Assembly: GCA_016794125.1 (NCBI GenBank)
Contig: JAEUKT010000003.1
Coordinates: 124,001 to 188,000, forward strand
Origin: Alphaproteobacteria bacterium
Lineage (GTDB): Bacteria > Pseudomonadota > Alphaproteobacteria > Micavibrionales > UBA2020
DNA length: 64,000 nucleotides
Direction of reading: 5' to 3'
Position numbers and translations under genes: made by a program
The notes under the pieces: generated by a model
Told to the model about the DNA's origin: nothing
The model's input: only the letters and a program-made list of their open reading frames with translations
Database searches by the model: none
In this document: positions 8,859-16,996 of the stretch, in pieces
Numbering within the stretch: the stretch's first letter is position 1
How the letters are laid out: each line of letters opens with the position of its first letter

Positions 8859-9169
8859 TTAATATCTCTTTGAAAATGTTTAGGTAATTCCACAGCTTAA
8901 ATTTACCGAGCCCTTTTTTGTCGGGTTTTGTATGCGTTTTTATACCGTTTTTGCACACAGTCCTTTTTGAAATACACTGTGAAATCAATGCTTTATAAAA
9001 TGCGTATTTTGCATTTTATAATTTTAGTATCGTTATAAATCAATAAGTTACAAGATACACAATCGCGCAAAAACAGGTCTCGCAGGGAACATCCCGCTTC
9101 ATGCGTGTCATCGCTGTTGTTAGCTGATAAGCTTGCCCAAGACAGATGTGCAGCCAAAGAGGTGCGACC
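8859..9169. other. AT-rich intergenic region with a strong palindrome
   Basis: About 310 bases without a convincing gene, clearly richer in A and T than the flanking genes. It holds a perfect 11-base inverted repeat at 8993-9003 and 9011-9021 and a weaker one, CACAGT at 8957-8962 with ACTGTG further on. It probably contains the end of the 7863 transcript and the promoter for the gene at 9170. I saw no tRNA or other structured RNA here. Confidence 0.5.
8993..9021. repeat. Perfect 11-base inverted repeat with 7-base loop
   Basis: TTATAAAATGC and GCATTTTATAA are separated by GTATTTT. The stem is AT-rich and no long T run follows on either side, so it is either a weak bidirectional terminator or an operator-like site. 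It lies between two genes for unknown Gly/Ala-rich membrane proteins. Confidence 0.6.
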
Positions 9170-9739
9170 ATGACGAACGAAGGCCCCCACAATCATTATG
9201 CAGCGCGCTTCACGCGCCAGATGAACGCGGATGCCGTGCGTCAGCAGGCCAACGAGAGAATGTACGGCAATCCCGATTACGGCGCAAAAGGCCCGAGCTG
9301 GATTACGTTTTCAGGCTGGAGCGGTTTTGGCGGAGTGCTTGGCATGGCCATCGGCGCGATTTCGGCGCATGAACACAACATGGGCAGCATGACAGGCGCG
9401 CTGATCGGTGCTGCCGCAGGTGCCGCGATCTTTTTTGGCATCAGCTTTGTGCTGGGCATTTTCTTCAAGGGCATCAACCTTGGCTGGACAGGCATCAAGA
9501 TGCTGCTGGCAAGCCTGACAGGCATCGGCGCCGGCTTTGCATCGACGGGAGCCTTCGGCGGATTGCCGCGTGCAACCGCACGCGGCGGCGCGGCGGGCGG
9601 CATGCTGGGCGTGTTGCTGGCGTTGTGGCTGGGCGAACCGGTCGCGGACGCGGCGCTGCGCCTGTCGTCATTCGGCGCAATCGCGGGCGCGGGCTGGCGC
9701 ATCTTTAAACTGACGACCGCTGCCATGAAACGCGGCTAA
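9170..9739 (+). CDS. Glycine-zipper-like membrane protein of unknown function
   Basis: A 189-residue protein. A polar N-terminus (MTNEGPHNHYAARFTRQMNA) is followed by several glycine-rich hydrophobic segments: GFGGVLGMAIGAISA, MTGALIGAAAGAAIFFGISF, MLLASLTGIGAGFASTGAFG and GGAAGGMLGVLLALWLGE. The repeated G-x-x-x-G spacing is typical of glycine-zipper membrane helices. The start at 9170 is chosen because AAGAGGTG (9157-9164) precedes it; an upstream in-frame ATG at 9146 lacks such a site. I do not recognise a named family. It ends six bases from the convergent cytochrome gene. Confidence 0.7.
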   Translation: MTNEGPHNHYAARFTRQMNADAVRQQANERMYGNPDYGAKGPSWITFSGWSGFGGVLGMAIGAISAHEHNMGSMTGALIGAAAGAAIFFGISFVLGIFFKGINLGWTGIKMLLASLTGIGAGFASTGAFGGLPRATARGGAAGGMLGVLLALWLGEPVADAALRLSSFGAIAGAGWRIFKLTTAAMKRG

Positions 9740-9745
9740 TCCGCT

Positions 9746-10705
9746 TTATTGCTTATCGCAGTATTGGTGCTCGGCGATCAGGGATTCCTTGCCGGGTACG
9801 ATGCCTGTCGTATAGAAGGCGTTGATCGTGATGCCCTGCCCGCCACCCGACAAAGAGCAGGGTTTGACATCTGTAGCGGCATGGACGACTGAAAACAGCG
9901 TGCCATCCTTGCTCATCAGCACAGCCGGCATCTTCGCGCGCATGGATTCCTTTGCCAGCGTGGGGCGGATTTCATCGATCGTGCCGCGGAACAGGTTCAG
10001 CGCCAGCTTGCCCTGCACAAGACGAACAGTTTCAGTTTTTTTCGGCAGCTTGGCGCGGATTTTTTCAGGAAGCGTAGATGTCTTGACCGTTTCAAACTCG
10101 ACGCGCGAAATCGCCTGCGCAAAGGGTACAGCGCCGGGATCGGGCAATGTATCGGAAATATCCATGCTGATGGGCTGGGAAAACACTTCGCCCCGCTCCG
10201 GCACAAGCGCATGGCACGCCCAGCAGGCCTGCGACGCGATATCCTGATCTTCAGCCACCGCCTTGCCGCGCCCGTCGAACAGGGCATAGACCCAGCCGTT
10301 GGTGTCCTTGCCCTTTTCCTTGTCGCGGATCATCAGCTGGTAGCGGCGCGCCCCCGCAGGCACGGCGGAGCTGGTGAAGCTGGGATCATCCTGCGTCAGC
10401 AGACCGACCTTGCCGAACACGGCACCCTCGGGATATTCCGTGCCGCCCGCCAGTAATGCCTTCCACGCGATGTCGTTCGCATAGGTCAGGCGCATTTCAC
10501 TGCTGTCGCGGCGATAGCGCACGGTGACAAAATGCCAGTCGGGGTTCTTCCAGAAATCCGCATAATCCTTCAGCGCATATCCGTTCATGCGTTCCGCATT
10601 CGCGACAGGTTTGCGCTCCGACGGCTGTGCATAGGCCGAAAGCGCGAACAGCCCGAGCATGGCCGCAAAAACCGCGGCGTAGGCAATAAACGGTTTACTG
10701 GCCAT
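9746..10705 (-). CDS. Cytochrome P460-like haem protein, exported
   Basis: A 319-residue protein. Residues 1-26 form a signal peptide (IAYAAVFAAMLGLFALSAYA). The first 175 residues resemble cytochrome P460: a conserved FWKNPDWHFVTVRYRRD region, AGARRYQLMIRDKEKG and the haem-binding motif CWACH at residues 161-165. P460 proteins oxidise hydroxylamine or related small nitrogen compounds in the periplasm; other members are uncharacterised. A further 140 residues follow the haem motif, longer than usual for the family, with no domain I can name. An upstream in-frame ATG at 10777 is rejected because the signal peptide starts at 10705. Its start overlaps the end of the Sel1 gene by 11 bases, so both are probably one transcript. 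Confidence 0.8.
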   Translation of the reverse strand: MASKPFIAYAAVFAAMLGLFALSAYAQPSERKPVANAERMNGYALKDYADFWKNPDWHFVTVRYRRDSSEMRLTYANDIAWKALLAGGTEYPEGAVFGKVGLLTQDDPSFTSSAVPAGARRYQLMIRDKEKGKDTNGWVYALFDGRGKAVAEDQDIASQACWACHALVPERGEVFSQPISMDISDTLPDPGAVPFAQAISRVEFETVKTSTLPEKIRAKLPKKTETVRLVQGKLALNLFRGTIDEIRPTLAKESMRAKMPAVLMSKDGTLFSVVHAATDVKPCSLSGGGQGITINAFYTTGIVPGKESLIAEHQYCDKQ

Positions 10706-11303
10706 ATTGCAGTTTTTCCGGCATTTCTTCTTCCGGTTTCTTTTCAGGCACCCATAGCGACGCGCGCTGTTGCGCATCGCTGATTTCGGCAGGGGTCAGG
10801 CGCGCGGCGAGCGTATCGCGCAACGCCGTCACCTGTGGTTCGGTATTTTCGACCGATGCCAGCGTGACCCAGAAAAAAGCTTCCTTGTCATTTTGCATCG
10901 AGCCGCGCCCGTTGGCGTAAATAGAGGCCAAGTTGTATTGCGACATTTTGTCGCCCTGCAAAGCCGCGCGCTTGTAAAGGCTGGCGGCGATATTGTTGTC
11001 CTGCTGCACGCCCTGCCCCTTTTGGTACATCACGCCCAGGGCGGCCTGCGCATCCATGTCGCCCTTGTTCGCGGCCATTTCGAGCCATTTCGCGGCGACC
11101 TTGTAATCCTGCTGCACACCGTCGCCGCGCGCGTATTTCATGCCGAGGTTATATTGCGAGGCAACGTCGCCATCGGCCGCATTCGACATCTGCTCATCCA
11201 GCGTCAGCGGCGGGGTATCGACATAGCCGTCATTTTCGGTTTGCGCCACGGCGGGTACAGATATCAGCAGCGCGACCGCGACGACCAATAAACGGAAAAA
11301 CAT
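10695..11303 (-). CDS. Exported Sel1-repeat protein
   Basis: A 202-residue protein with a signal peptide (MFFRLLVVAVALLISVPAVAQ). Three or more Sel1-like repeats follow, each with the A-x-x-x-L-G-x-x-Y-x-x-G-x-G-V pattern: SQYNLGMKYARGDGVQQD, AQAALGVMYQKGQGVQQD and SQYNLASIYANGRGSMQN. Sel1 repeats are helical scaffolds for protein-protein contact. The start at 11303 is preferred over 11336 because it has a GGGAG ribosome site and begins the signal peptide. It precedes, and slightly overlaps, the cytochrome P460-like gene, so it may assist that protein or its export, which is an inference. Confidence 0.82.
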   Translation of the reverse strand: MFFRLLVVAVALLISVPAVAQTENDGYVDTPPLTLDEQMSNAADGDVASQYNLGMKYARGDGVQQDYKVAAKWLEMAANKGDMDAQAALGVMYQKGQGVQQDNNIAASLYKRAALQGDKMSQYNLASIYANGRGSMQNDKEAFFWVTLASVENTEPQVTALRDTLAARLTPAEISDAQQRASLWVPEKKPEEEMPEKLQYGQ

Positions 11304-11320
11304 GATTGAACTCCCTCTCG

Positions 11321-13072
11321 TCATGCCTTGCGGCACCAGAATTTATAGGAATGGATAAAGGTATCGGGATGCAGTTTTTCAAAAGCCTCCCAGTTTTTTA
11401 GCGACAGGCCGCGCATATCGTCCGGAAACAATTCGCGGAATTGCTGCATCGTTTTTTCGGGCAGTTTGAAGCCGGTAAACACCATGCCCATTTTTTCAAG
11501 CGCGGCCGCGATGCGCGGGATTGTGAAACGGTCTTCATGCACATGGAACAGAAGGTCGCTGTACATGTTAAGGAAATAATAGTCACGCGCCTTCAGGAGC
11601 GTTGACAGGCTTTCCGAACGCAGCAGCGACGGGGAATCCTTGCGGAATTCGCGCATCCCTTCGGGGGTATGCGGATATTTACCCTTGGCGATTGCGGCGC
11701 GCGCCTCCACGATCGAACGACGCGGCGTTTCGCCGTACAGCCCGATATGCATGATGCCGTCGGGCTTCAGCAAATTCGCCAGCGTCTGCCAGCCCTGTTC
11801 GGGATCGGCCATATGATGCAGCACGCCGACACTGTGGATGTAATCAAAACTGCGCCCGAGCTTGGGCAGCTCCATGATGTCCGCCTGGATATGCGCTACG
11901 TTTTTGATGCCGTATTGTTCGGCCTTGTTGATCGCATAGGAAAGGCTTGCCGCGGTAATGTCGATGGCCAGAATATCGGCATCCGGAAACGCGGCGGCCA
12001 GCTGGCAGGATTCCCGCCCTGTGCCGCAGCCGGCGACAAGCCCCGTCGCGCCGGGCTTCTCGAGCGCGGCACGGTCCTGTTCACGCCACGTAAATTTCGT
12101 TTCCTCCAGCTGCCGCCAGCGTGGATACGGGAAGATTTCGTACATGTTCCTGACTTTGTCGGCGACCTCGCCCAATATCGAGGTCGCGGGCACGATGTTG
12201 GCTGCGCGCCGGCGCAATGCCTTATACTCGGTGATATGGTCTGCAATCATGCCGTCAAGAACTGGGTGAGATTTGTAAGCATCCTCGACTGCATCGGCGG
12301 CGGGAAGGCTGTACAAAGGTGTATAGCAGCCAAGAATCGCGATATCCTGTGCGGAAGCAGAGCCGTTCAACACTTTGTCACGGAACATATCTGCTTGTTT
12401 CTGTTCCTTGTGCGAAATCTCGAGGATGAAATCTGCGTGAAAAGCGTAGCGTGCCATCGCAGCGGTCAGAGTCAGCAGGTCATGCGCCGGCAATTGCGGC
12501 GCACCGGTGCCCGACTGCTCGAGCAGGAAGGCCCGCAGGTTAACCATGAAACGCTCGAACGGCAGGAAGCATACGGTGATCTGCGAAACACCCAGCAGGA
12601 AATACGGCGTCAACAGCGGCGAAAAATCCGTTATACCGTCAAACGGCTTCGACCACGGCAGCAGCCGCTTGCGCATGACATGCGTGAACAGCGTGATGAA
12701 TGAAGGATTGACCAGCAGCGCATTACCCCAAAGAACATTCGCGCCGCCGTATTCAAGGTCGGGGGTTTTCAGGCAGGCCAGGATAGCGCTTTCGACATTC
12801 GGGTTGTGGTGCGTAAAATGCATCTCGCCGGCAAGACGCAGAAACTGTTTTTTTGCCGCAAGGTTTTCATTGTCGGTGTTGATCGCAAGCACGGCATAGC
12901 CGACCGCCTCCATCAACGCGCCCTGCTCCTCCAGCGTTTCGGCCATCAGACCCATGGCGGCGGAATCGTGTTCGTTATGCTCGAGCGCGGCATCGATATG
13001 CCGGATGGCGTCTTCATAGTCATGACGACCCAATGCATCGCGCGCCGCTGCGTGTTTTTCGGATAAAGACAT
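11321..13072 (-). CDS. TPR protein with SAM-dependent methyltransferase domain
   Basis: A 583-residue cytoplasmic protein. Residues 1-75 look like TPR helices (DYEDAIRHIDAALEHNEHDS). The middle 200 residues are helical and not assigned. From about 300 a class I methyltransferase fold begins with the family motif VRNMYEIFPYPRW, followed by the SAM-binding loop LVAGCGTGRESCQLA, the acidic end of strand 2 (ILAIDIT), QADIMELPKLGRSFDYIHSV and GVLHHMADPEQGW. The substrate is unknown. It sits three bases downstream of the diguanylate cyclase gene and probably belongs to the same leftward transcript. Confidence 0.85.
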   Translation of the reverse strand: MSLSEKHAAARDALGRHDYEDAIRHIDAALEHNEHDSAAMGLMAETLEEQGALMEAVGYAVLAINTDNENLAAKKQFLRLAGEMHFTHHNPNVESAILACLKTPDLEYGGANVLWGNALLVNPSFITLFTHVMRKRLLPWSKPFDGITDFSPLLTPYFLLGVSQITVCFLPFERFMVNLRAFLLEQSGTGAPQLPAHDLLTLTAAMARYAFHADFILEISHKEQKQADMFRDKVLNGSASAQDIAILGCYTPLYSLPAADAVEDAYKSHPVLDGMIADHITEYKALRRRAANIVPATSILGEVADKVRNMYEIFPYPRWRQLEETKFTWREQDRAALEKPGATGLVAGCGTGRESCQLAAAFPDADILAIDITAASLSYAINKAEQYGIKNVAHIQADIMELPKLGRSFDYIHSVGVLHHMADPEQGWQTLANLLKPDGIMHIGLYGETPRRSIVEARAAIAKGKYPHTPEGMREFRKDSPSLLRSESLSTLLKARDYYFLNMYSDLLFHVHEDRFTIPRIAAALEKMGMVFTGFKLPEKTMQQFRELFPDDMRGLSLKNWEAFEKLHPDTFIHSYKFWCRKA

Positions 13073-13074
13073 CC

Positions 13075-14109
13075 CTACCCCGCGGATTGCACCCTGTTGC
13101 GGCCGGCATTTTTGGCCTGGTACAGCGCCGTGTCGGCACGCTCGATAAAGTCGGTGATGCTTTCATCGGGGCGATATTCGGCGATGCCGATAGAAATCGT
13201 GATCGTGCCCAATTTTTCGTTACTGGATTTATTTACCAGTTCTTTCTGCTCGACGTGACGGCGCAGAGCCTCGGCGACTTTCAATCCCGCGGCAAGCGGG
13301 GTGGATGGCAGGATGATCGCAAATTCTTCGCCGCCGTAACGCGCGGCCATGTCATGCCCCTTGATGTTGCCGATCAGCGTGCGCGCGACAAGCCGCAACA
13401 CCTGGTCGCCCGTCTGGTGGCCATAGGTATCGTTGAATTTCTTGAAATGGTCGATGTCTATCATCATCAGCACCATCGGCTCCTTGCTCGTTATCGCAAG
13501 CACCGATTTTTCGGAGATAAAATTGTCAAAGGCCTTTCGGTTGGCGATGCCGGTCAGGCTGTCGGTCGTGGCCTCTTTCTTGACGTTATCAAGGTACTGC
13601 TTCAATTCCGTCACCTGCTGGGACGAATTGGCCAGCTCTATCTGCAGCTCTTTGTTTTTTTCGACCATTTTCGTCGTCTCGGCCAGGATACCGCTAATGA
13701 CGTCGCCAAGGTCGCTCACCGATGAAGCGTCGCCGATTTTCTCGGATACGCCGTCCAGCTGCGTGCCGTATTCGGATGTCGCGCTCGACGCGGATTTAAG
13801 CATCGAAGCAAGGGCCGTAATCGATCCCTGCACCTGATCATTGACCTTGTTGACCGCCGCATCCTGGGTCTGCACGCTTAAAAAACGGGCATATATCTTT
13901 TGGCAGGAGGCTTCGTCCGGTTCGCCTTCGATGGCATCGATCGCACGGGTAATTTCAGGGTCGCCGTCGAAATACCGGTACCACAGCTCGTAAAACTGCG
14001 GGGTCGAAGGAAGCGCGAGCGTATCGAGCTTTTCCAGCGTCATGACTGTCAACGCGCGTGAACGCTCGGATTTATGGACGCGGGCGGCGGTTGTGGGTTC
14101 GTTCGTCAT
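13075..14109 (-). CDS. GGDEF diguanylate cyclase
   Basis: A 344-residue protein. An N-terminal domain of about 100 residues (LPSTPQFYELWYRYFDGDPE) is shared by several alphaproteobacterial cyclases. A coiled coil follows, then a complete GGDEF domain: DSLTGIANRKAFDNFI, MMIDIDHFKKFNDTYGHQTG, and the active site RYGGEEFAIILP. It should make cyclic di-GMP from GTP. The residues before the active site read KGHD where the inhibitory I-site would be RxxD, so feedback inhibition may be weakened. The start at 14109 is taken because it lies one base from the stop of the preceding gene; a longer frame back to 14301 lies inside that gene. Confidence 0.9.
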   Translation of the reverse strand: MTNEPTTAARVHKSERSRALTVMTLEKLDTLALPSTPQFYELWYRYFDGDPEITRAIDAIEGEPDEASCQKIYARFLSVQTQDAAVNKVNDQVQGSITALASMLKSASSATSEYGTQLDGVSEKIGDASSVSDLGDVISGILAETTKMVEKNKELQIELANSSQQVTELKQYLDNVKKEATTDSLTGIANRKAFDNFISEKSVLAITSKEPMVLMMIDIDHFKKFNDTYGHQTGDQVLRLVARTLIGNIKGHDMAARYGGEEFAIILPSTPLAAGLKVAEALRRHVEQKELVNKSSNEKLGTITISIGIAEYRPDESITDFIERADTALYQAKNAGRNRVQSAG

Positions 14110-14110
14110 C

Positions 14111-14839
14111 TTAAATCGATTGTCCTTGTTTTGCCTTGTCGGCTGCATCTGCCGGTGTGGCGAAGGGTTTTGAAATTTCCAGCACGCGGCGCACTTTTGC
14201 GAGATCGAACTTGTCGTCGGTACGCACGCCTGTTTCCATGTCAATCCAGGTTGTATAACCGGGCGCGACCTTGGCGATGATGTCGATCTGCTGCGCGACA
14301 TTTGCGGGGTTCAGACCGCCCGCATAGCCGCAGAAATGGCCGGCGAGCGGCGGCTCCCAGCTGTCGGGACTGATGCCCCGGCCGGCAGAATCATCGTACA
14401 GCACGGCGTGGTTCGGCACATCCGCCAGAAGCGGCAGCAGGCTTTGCTTGTCCTTGCCGTACTGGATGATGAACTGGAACTGCGGATTTTCACGTACGCG
14501 GCGGACAAGGTCGGCAGGGTCGTATTTTCCTTCGACGTCGCCGAATTTCAGATTCAGTTGGATCCGCTTGAAGCCTGACATCAAGTCGAGTATTTGGGCT
14601 TCGCCGCGAATAAATCCCAGCAACGCGCCATCGCACAGGTGCATGGCTGTATGCAGGCCTTTTGCCAGTTGTGAAAACTTTCGGATCCAGCCTTTTGAAG
14701 GAAAGCGCGCCGTGCCTTCCCGCGCCGGAAGCAGCAGGATCGCCCATTCCGCAAACGGGAATTCGCGCGACAACGCCACAAGATCCGCAGGATCGACCGG
14801 ATCATCCGCGCCGGTGATGGAAGTATATTTAAGCTGCAT
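14111..14839 (-). CDS. TrpF-like TIM-barrel protein of unknown substrate
   Basis: A 242-residue soluble protein. The C-terminal half contains FCGYAGGLNPANVAQQIDII and TTWIDMETGVRTDDKFDLAK, very close in pattern to the phosphate-binding and terminal segments of phosphoribosylanthranilate isomerase (A-G-G-L-x-P-x-N-V, then D-x-x-S-G-V-E). The N-terminal half (FPFAEWAILLLPAREGTARF) also fits a barrel of this kind. It is not a normal TrpF: the usual K-x-C-G start is missing and there are no trp genes nearby. It is best described as a TrpF-superfamily protein. It is first in the leftward run with the diguanylate cyclase. Confidence 0.6.
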   Translation of the reverse strand: MQLKYTSITGADDPVDPADLVALSREFPFAEWAILLLPAREGTARFPSKGWIRKFSQLAKGLHTAMHLCDGALLGFIRGEAQILDLMSGFKRIQLNLKFGDVEGKYDPADLVRRVRENPQFQFIIQYGKDKQSLLPLLADVPNHAVLYDDSAGRGISPDSWEPPLAGHFCGYAGGLNPANVAQQIDIIAKVAPGYTTWIDMETGVRTDDKFDLAKVRRVLEISKPFATPADAADKAKQGQSI

Positions 14840-15039
14840 CTATGCCCCGAAATCCCTTTTGTTCTATTCATTTAGTGTAACACCAAAACAAAAACAATTA
14901 ACAGGGGGCTCGCAGCCCGTACTTATGCTCAGCTTGTAATTAAGTGATTGATACGACTAGGAATTGTTGAATTATTTACCGTATTGCGCTATACTGTCTG
15001 ATATTGGCGCGACTCCGGAAATTCAGACAAAGAACGGGC

Positions 15040-16776
15040 ATGCATTTTCCAACCATCGATAAAGCTGAACTCAGACGAAAGTTCAAATCGGTTGCGCTTG
15101 CATCGACCGTTATCTTTTCGCCGCTGACTCTCGCGGCTCAAGGTCAATTGCCCAGCCCGCCTGCCCAGGATACGCTCACAACCACGCCGGGGCTTGTCAA
15201 CGCGCCGCCGCCGGAAAACGAGCCCGTGCCGCTGCCGCACCGCTTTACGCCGCTCGCTTCGTTTGCCCCGCTTTTCGGGACGGACGATGAAAAATCGCGC
15301 AACATTTTCTTTGTCCAGAATAGCGAAACGATCGCGGAATACCGGACGCTGACCAACAGCCCCAACACCGGCGCGCTGACCCGCGACGAGCTGAAAACGA
15401 TTGCAGACATCAAAAAAGCAGCCGCTCCAGATGCCAAGAAATACAAGATCTCGCTTGCCGTCGCCGCCACGCTGCATTTCGCTGCCCGTCAGACCGGCAC
15501 GGATTTCGAGGCGATGGTCACGCGCCTGCAGGAAAACTCGGGCAACGTCATGAACGTCGCCCCCACCCGCCTGCGCGCGGGGGACGTTTACAAATTCAAC
15601 GTCTCCACCTGGCTTTACCTGATGAAAACGCAGGGCGCAAAACACGGCATGGGCTTCTTTGCGGATAATATCGAAGTCAGCCTGCCCGTCATGAATGCGC
15701 AAAACCAACCGACCGTGCGCGTGCATGTGAATGACCCCGCCGTGCTGCGCCAGATCGTTGCTCTGCGCAGCAACCCACGCATTTCCGCGCTCCTGGGCGC
15801 AGAATATGTCGCGCATGAAGCGGAAATTCCTCAGACCGCGTATAAAGGCATGAATTACGCCTATGATATCCAGATCGCGGAACAGCAACGCGCGCTGATG
15901 ACCATCGGCTTCGACCTCGGCATCCGCGGCGCGGACGGCGTGAAAGGCCCGCTGACCGAAGCCGCGCTGAAAGAATTCAGGCTGATGAGCCAGCCTTTGA
16001 TGACACAGGGACAGACAATCGACGGCGTGCTGCAGGAAGCCGCGCGTCAGGCAGTCGAAGACGCCACCAGGTATTCAACGGTATATAATGCCATCAACCC
16101 CTCCACCACCTTCGCCGTGCGCCACGCATCCAAGGTCGCGGGCGTTGATTTCGGTTATTTGATGCAGCTGGCTGGTGCGGAAAGCGGGTTTGACGCAGGC
16201 ATTTCGGCCAGCACATCGAGCGCGACAGGATTGTTCCAGTTTATCGACAACACATGGCTGGTATCGCTTTACAGCCACGGCGCGAAATACGGCCTCGGCG
16301 ATATCGCGGGACGTATCGAGGTGCAGCGCAACGCGGCGGGTGAAATCACGACCGCCAGCATCAAGGATCCGTTTGTTGAAAAATATGCCCTCGGCCTGCG
16401 CACCGATCCGCGCATCATGGCGCTGATGGGCGCCGAATTCGCCAAGGAAAACCGCGATAACCTGCAGGCCGCCCTGCCCCGCCGCACGATCACCCGCGCC
16501 GACCAGTACCTTGCACACTTCCTTGGCTCCGGTCAGGCGACGAATTTCATCGTCAAGCTCGACCGCAACCCCAACGCTGCGGCGAAGTCATCCTTCCCCG
16601 CCGCCGCAGAAGCGAACCACAATATTTTCTATAAACGCAGTGGCGTTGCCCGTTCGCTGGAGGAAGTTTATAACCTCTTTAAAAACAAATTTAGCAGTAC
16701 GTTTTTTGATGCACCTGCCGAACCTGTCAGCCGTCCTGTACCGATGCCGCCGCCGCGGCCACCGGGCCTCCGCTAG
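15040..16776 (+). CDS. Lytic transglycosylase with two SLT-like modules and a peptidoglycan-binding domain
   Basis: A 578-residue protein with a signal-peptide-like N-terminus (KSVALASTVIFSPLTLAAQG). The C-terminal module, about residues 346-490, is a convincing SLT domain: LMQLAGAESGFDAG with catalytic Glu381, then SSATGLFQFIDNTWL. Residues about 130-260 align to it along their whole length (QENSG with Glu165, DVYKFNVSTWLYL, GAKHGMG, NPRISALLGAEYVA) but lack the G-L-F-Q-F core, so they look like a decayed copy. Between them lies a peptidoglycan-binding domain (LMTIGFDLGIRGADGVKGPL). The tail is proline-rich. It should cleave peptidoglycan glycan strands in the periplasm. ATG 15040 is chosen over TTG 15004 because AAGAACGGG precedes it. 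Confidence 0.85.
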   Translation: MHFPTIDKAELRRKFKSVALASTVIFSPLTLAAQGQLPSPPAQDTLTTTPGLVNAPPPENEPVPLPHRFTPLASFAPLFGTDDEKSRNIFFVQNSETIAEYRTLTNSPNTGALTRDELKTIADIKKAAAPDAKKYKISLAVAATLHFAARQTGTDFEAMVTRLQENSGNVMNVAPTRLRAGDVYKFNVSTWLYLMKTQGAKHGMGFFADNIEVSLPVMNAQNQPTVRVHVNDPAVLRQIVALRSNPRISALLGAEYVAHEAEIPQTAYKGMNYAYDIQIAEQQRALMTIGFDLGIRGADGVKGPLTEAALKEFRLMSQPLMTQGQTIDGVLQEAARQAVEDATRYSTVYNAINPSTTFAVRHASKVAGVDFGYLMQLAGAESGFDAGISASTSSATGLFQFIDNTWLVSLYSHGAKYGLGDIAGRIEVQRNAAGEITTASIKDPFVEKYALGLRTDPRIMALMGAEFAKENRDNLQAALPRRTITRADQYLAHFLGSGQATNFIVKLDRNPNAAAKSSFPAAAEANHNIFYKRSGVARSLEEVYNLFKNKFSSTFFDAPAEPVSRPVPMPPPRPPGLR

Positions 16777-16996
16777 AATCCATTGATGCATAAGTGTTTG
16801 TTACTGCTGCACTGCGGAAGATTTTCTGCATTCCGTCAATTCATTCTGACAATCGGATTATGTTTTGACTTTTCCCTCCCCCCGTCCAATTATACCTAAC
16901 AGAATCAAATAAGAACAAAAAACGGCGCCTGCTTCGCGGGCTTTGGTTCGGGGTGTGTAGAGTCTATCTTAACGCAATAAGAAGGAAGGCTACACA

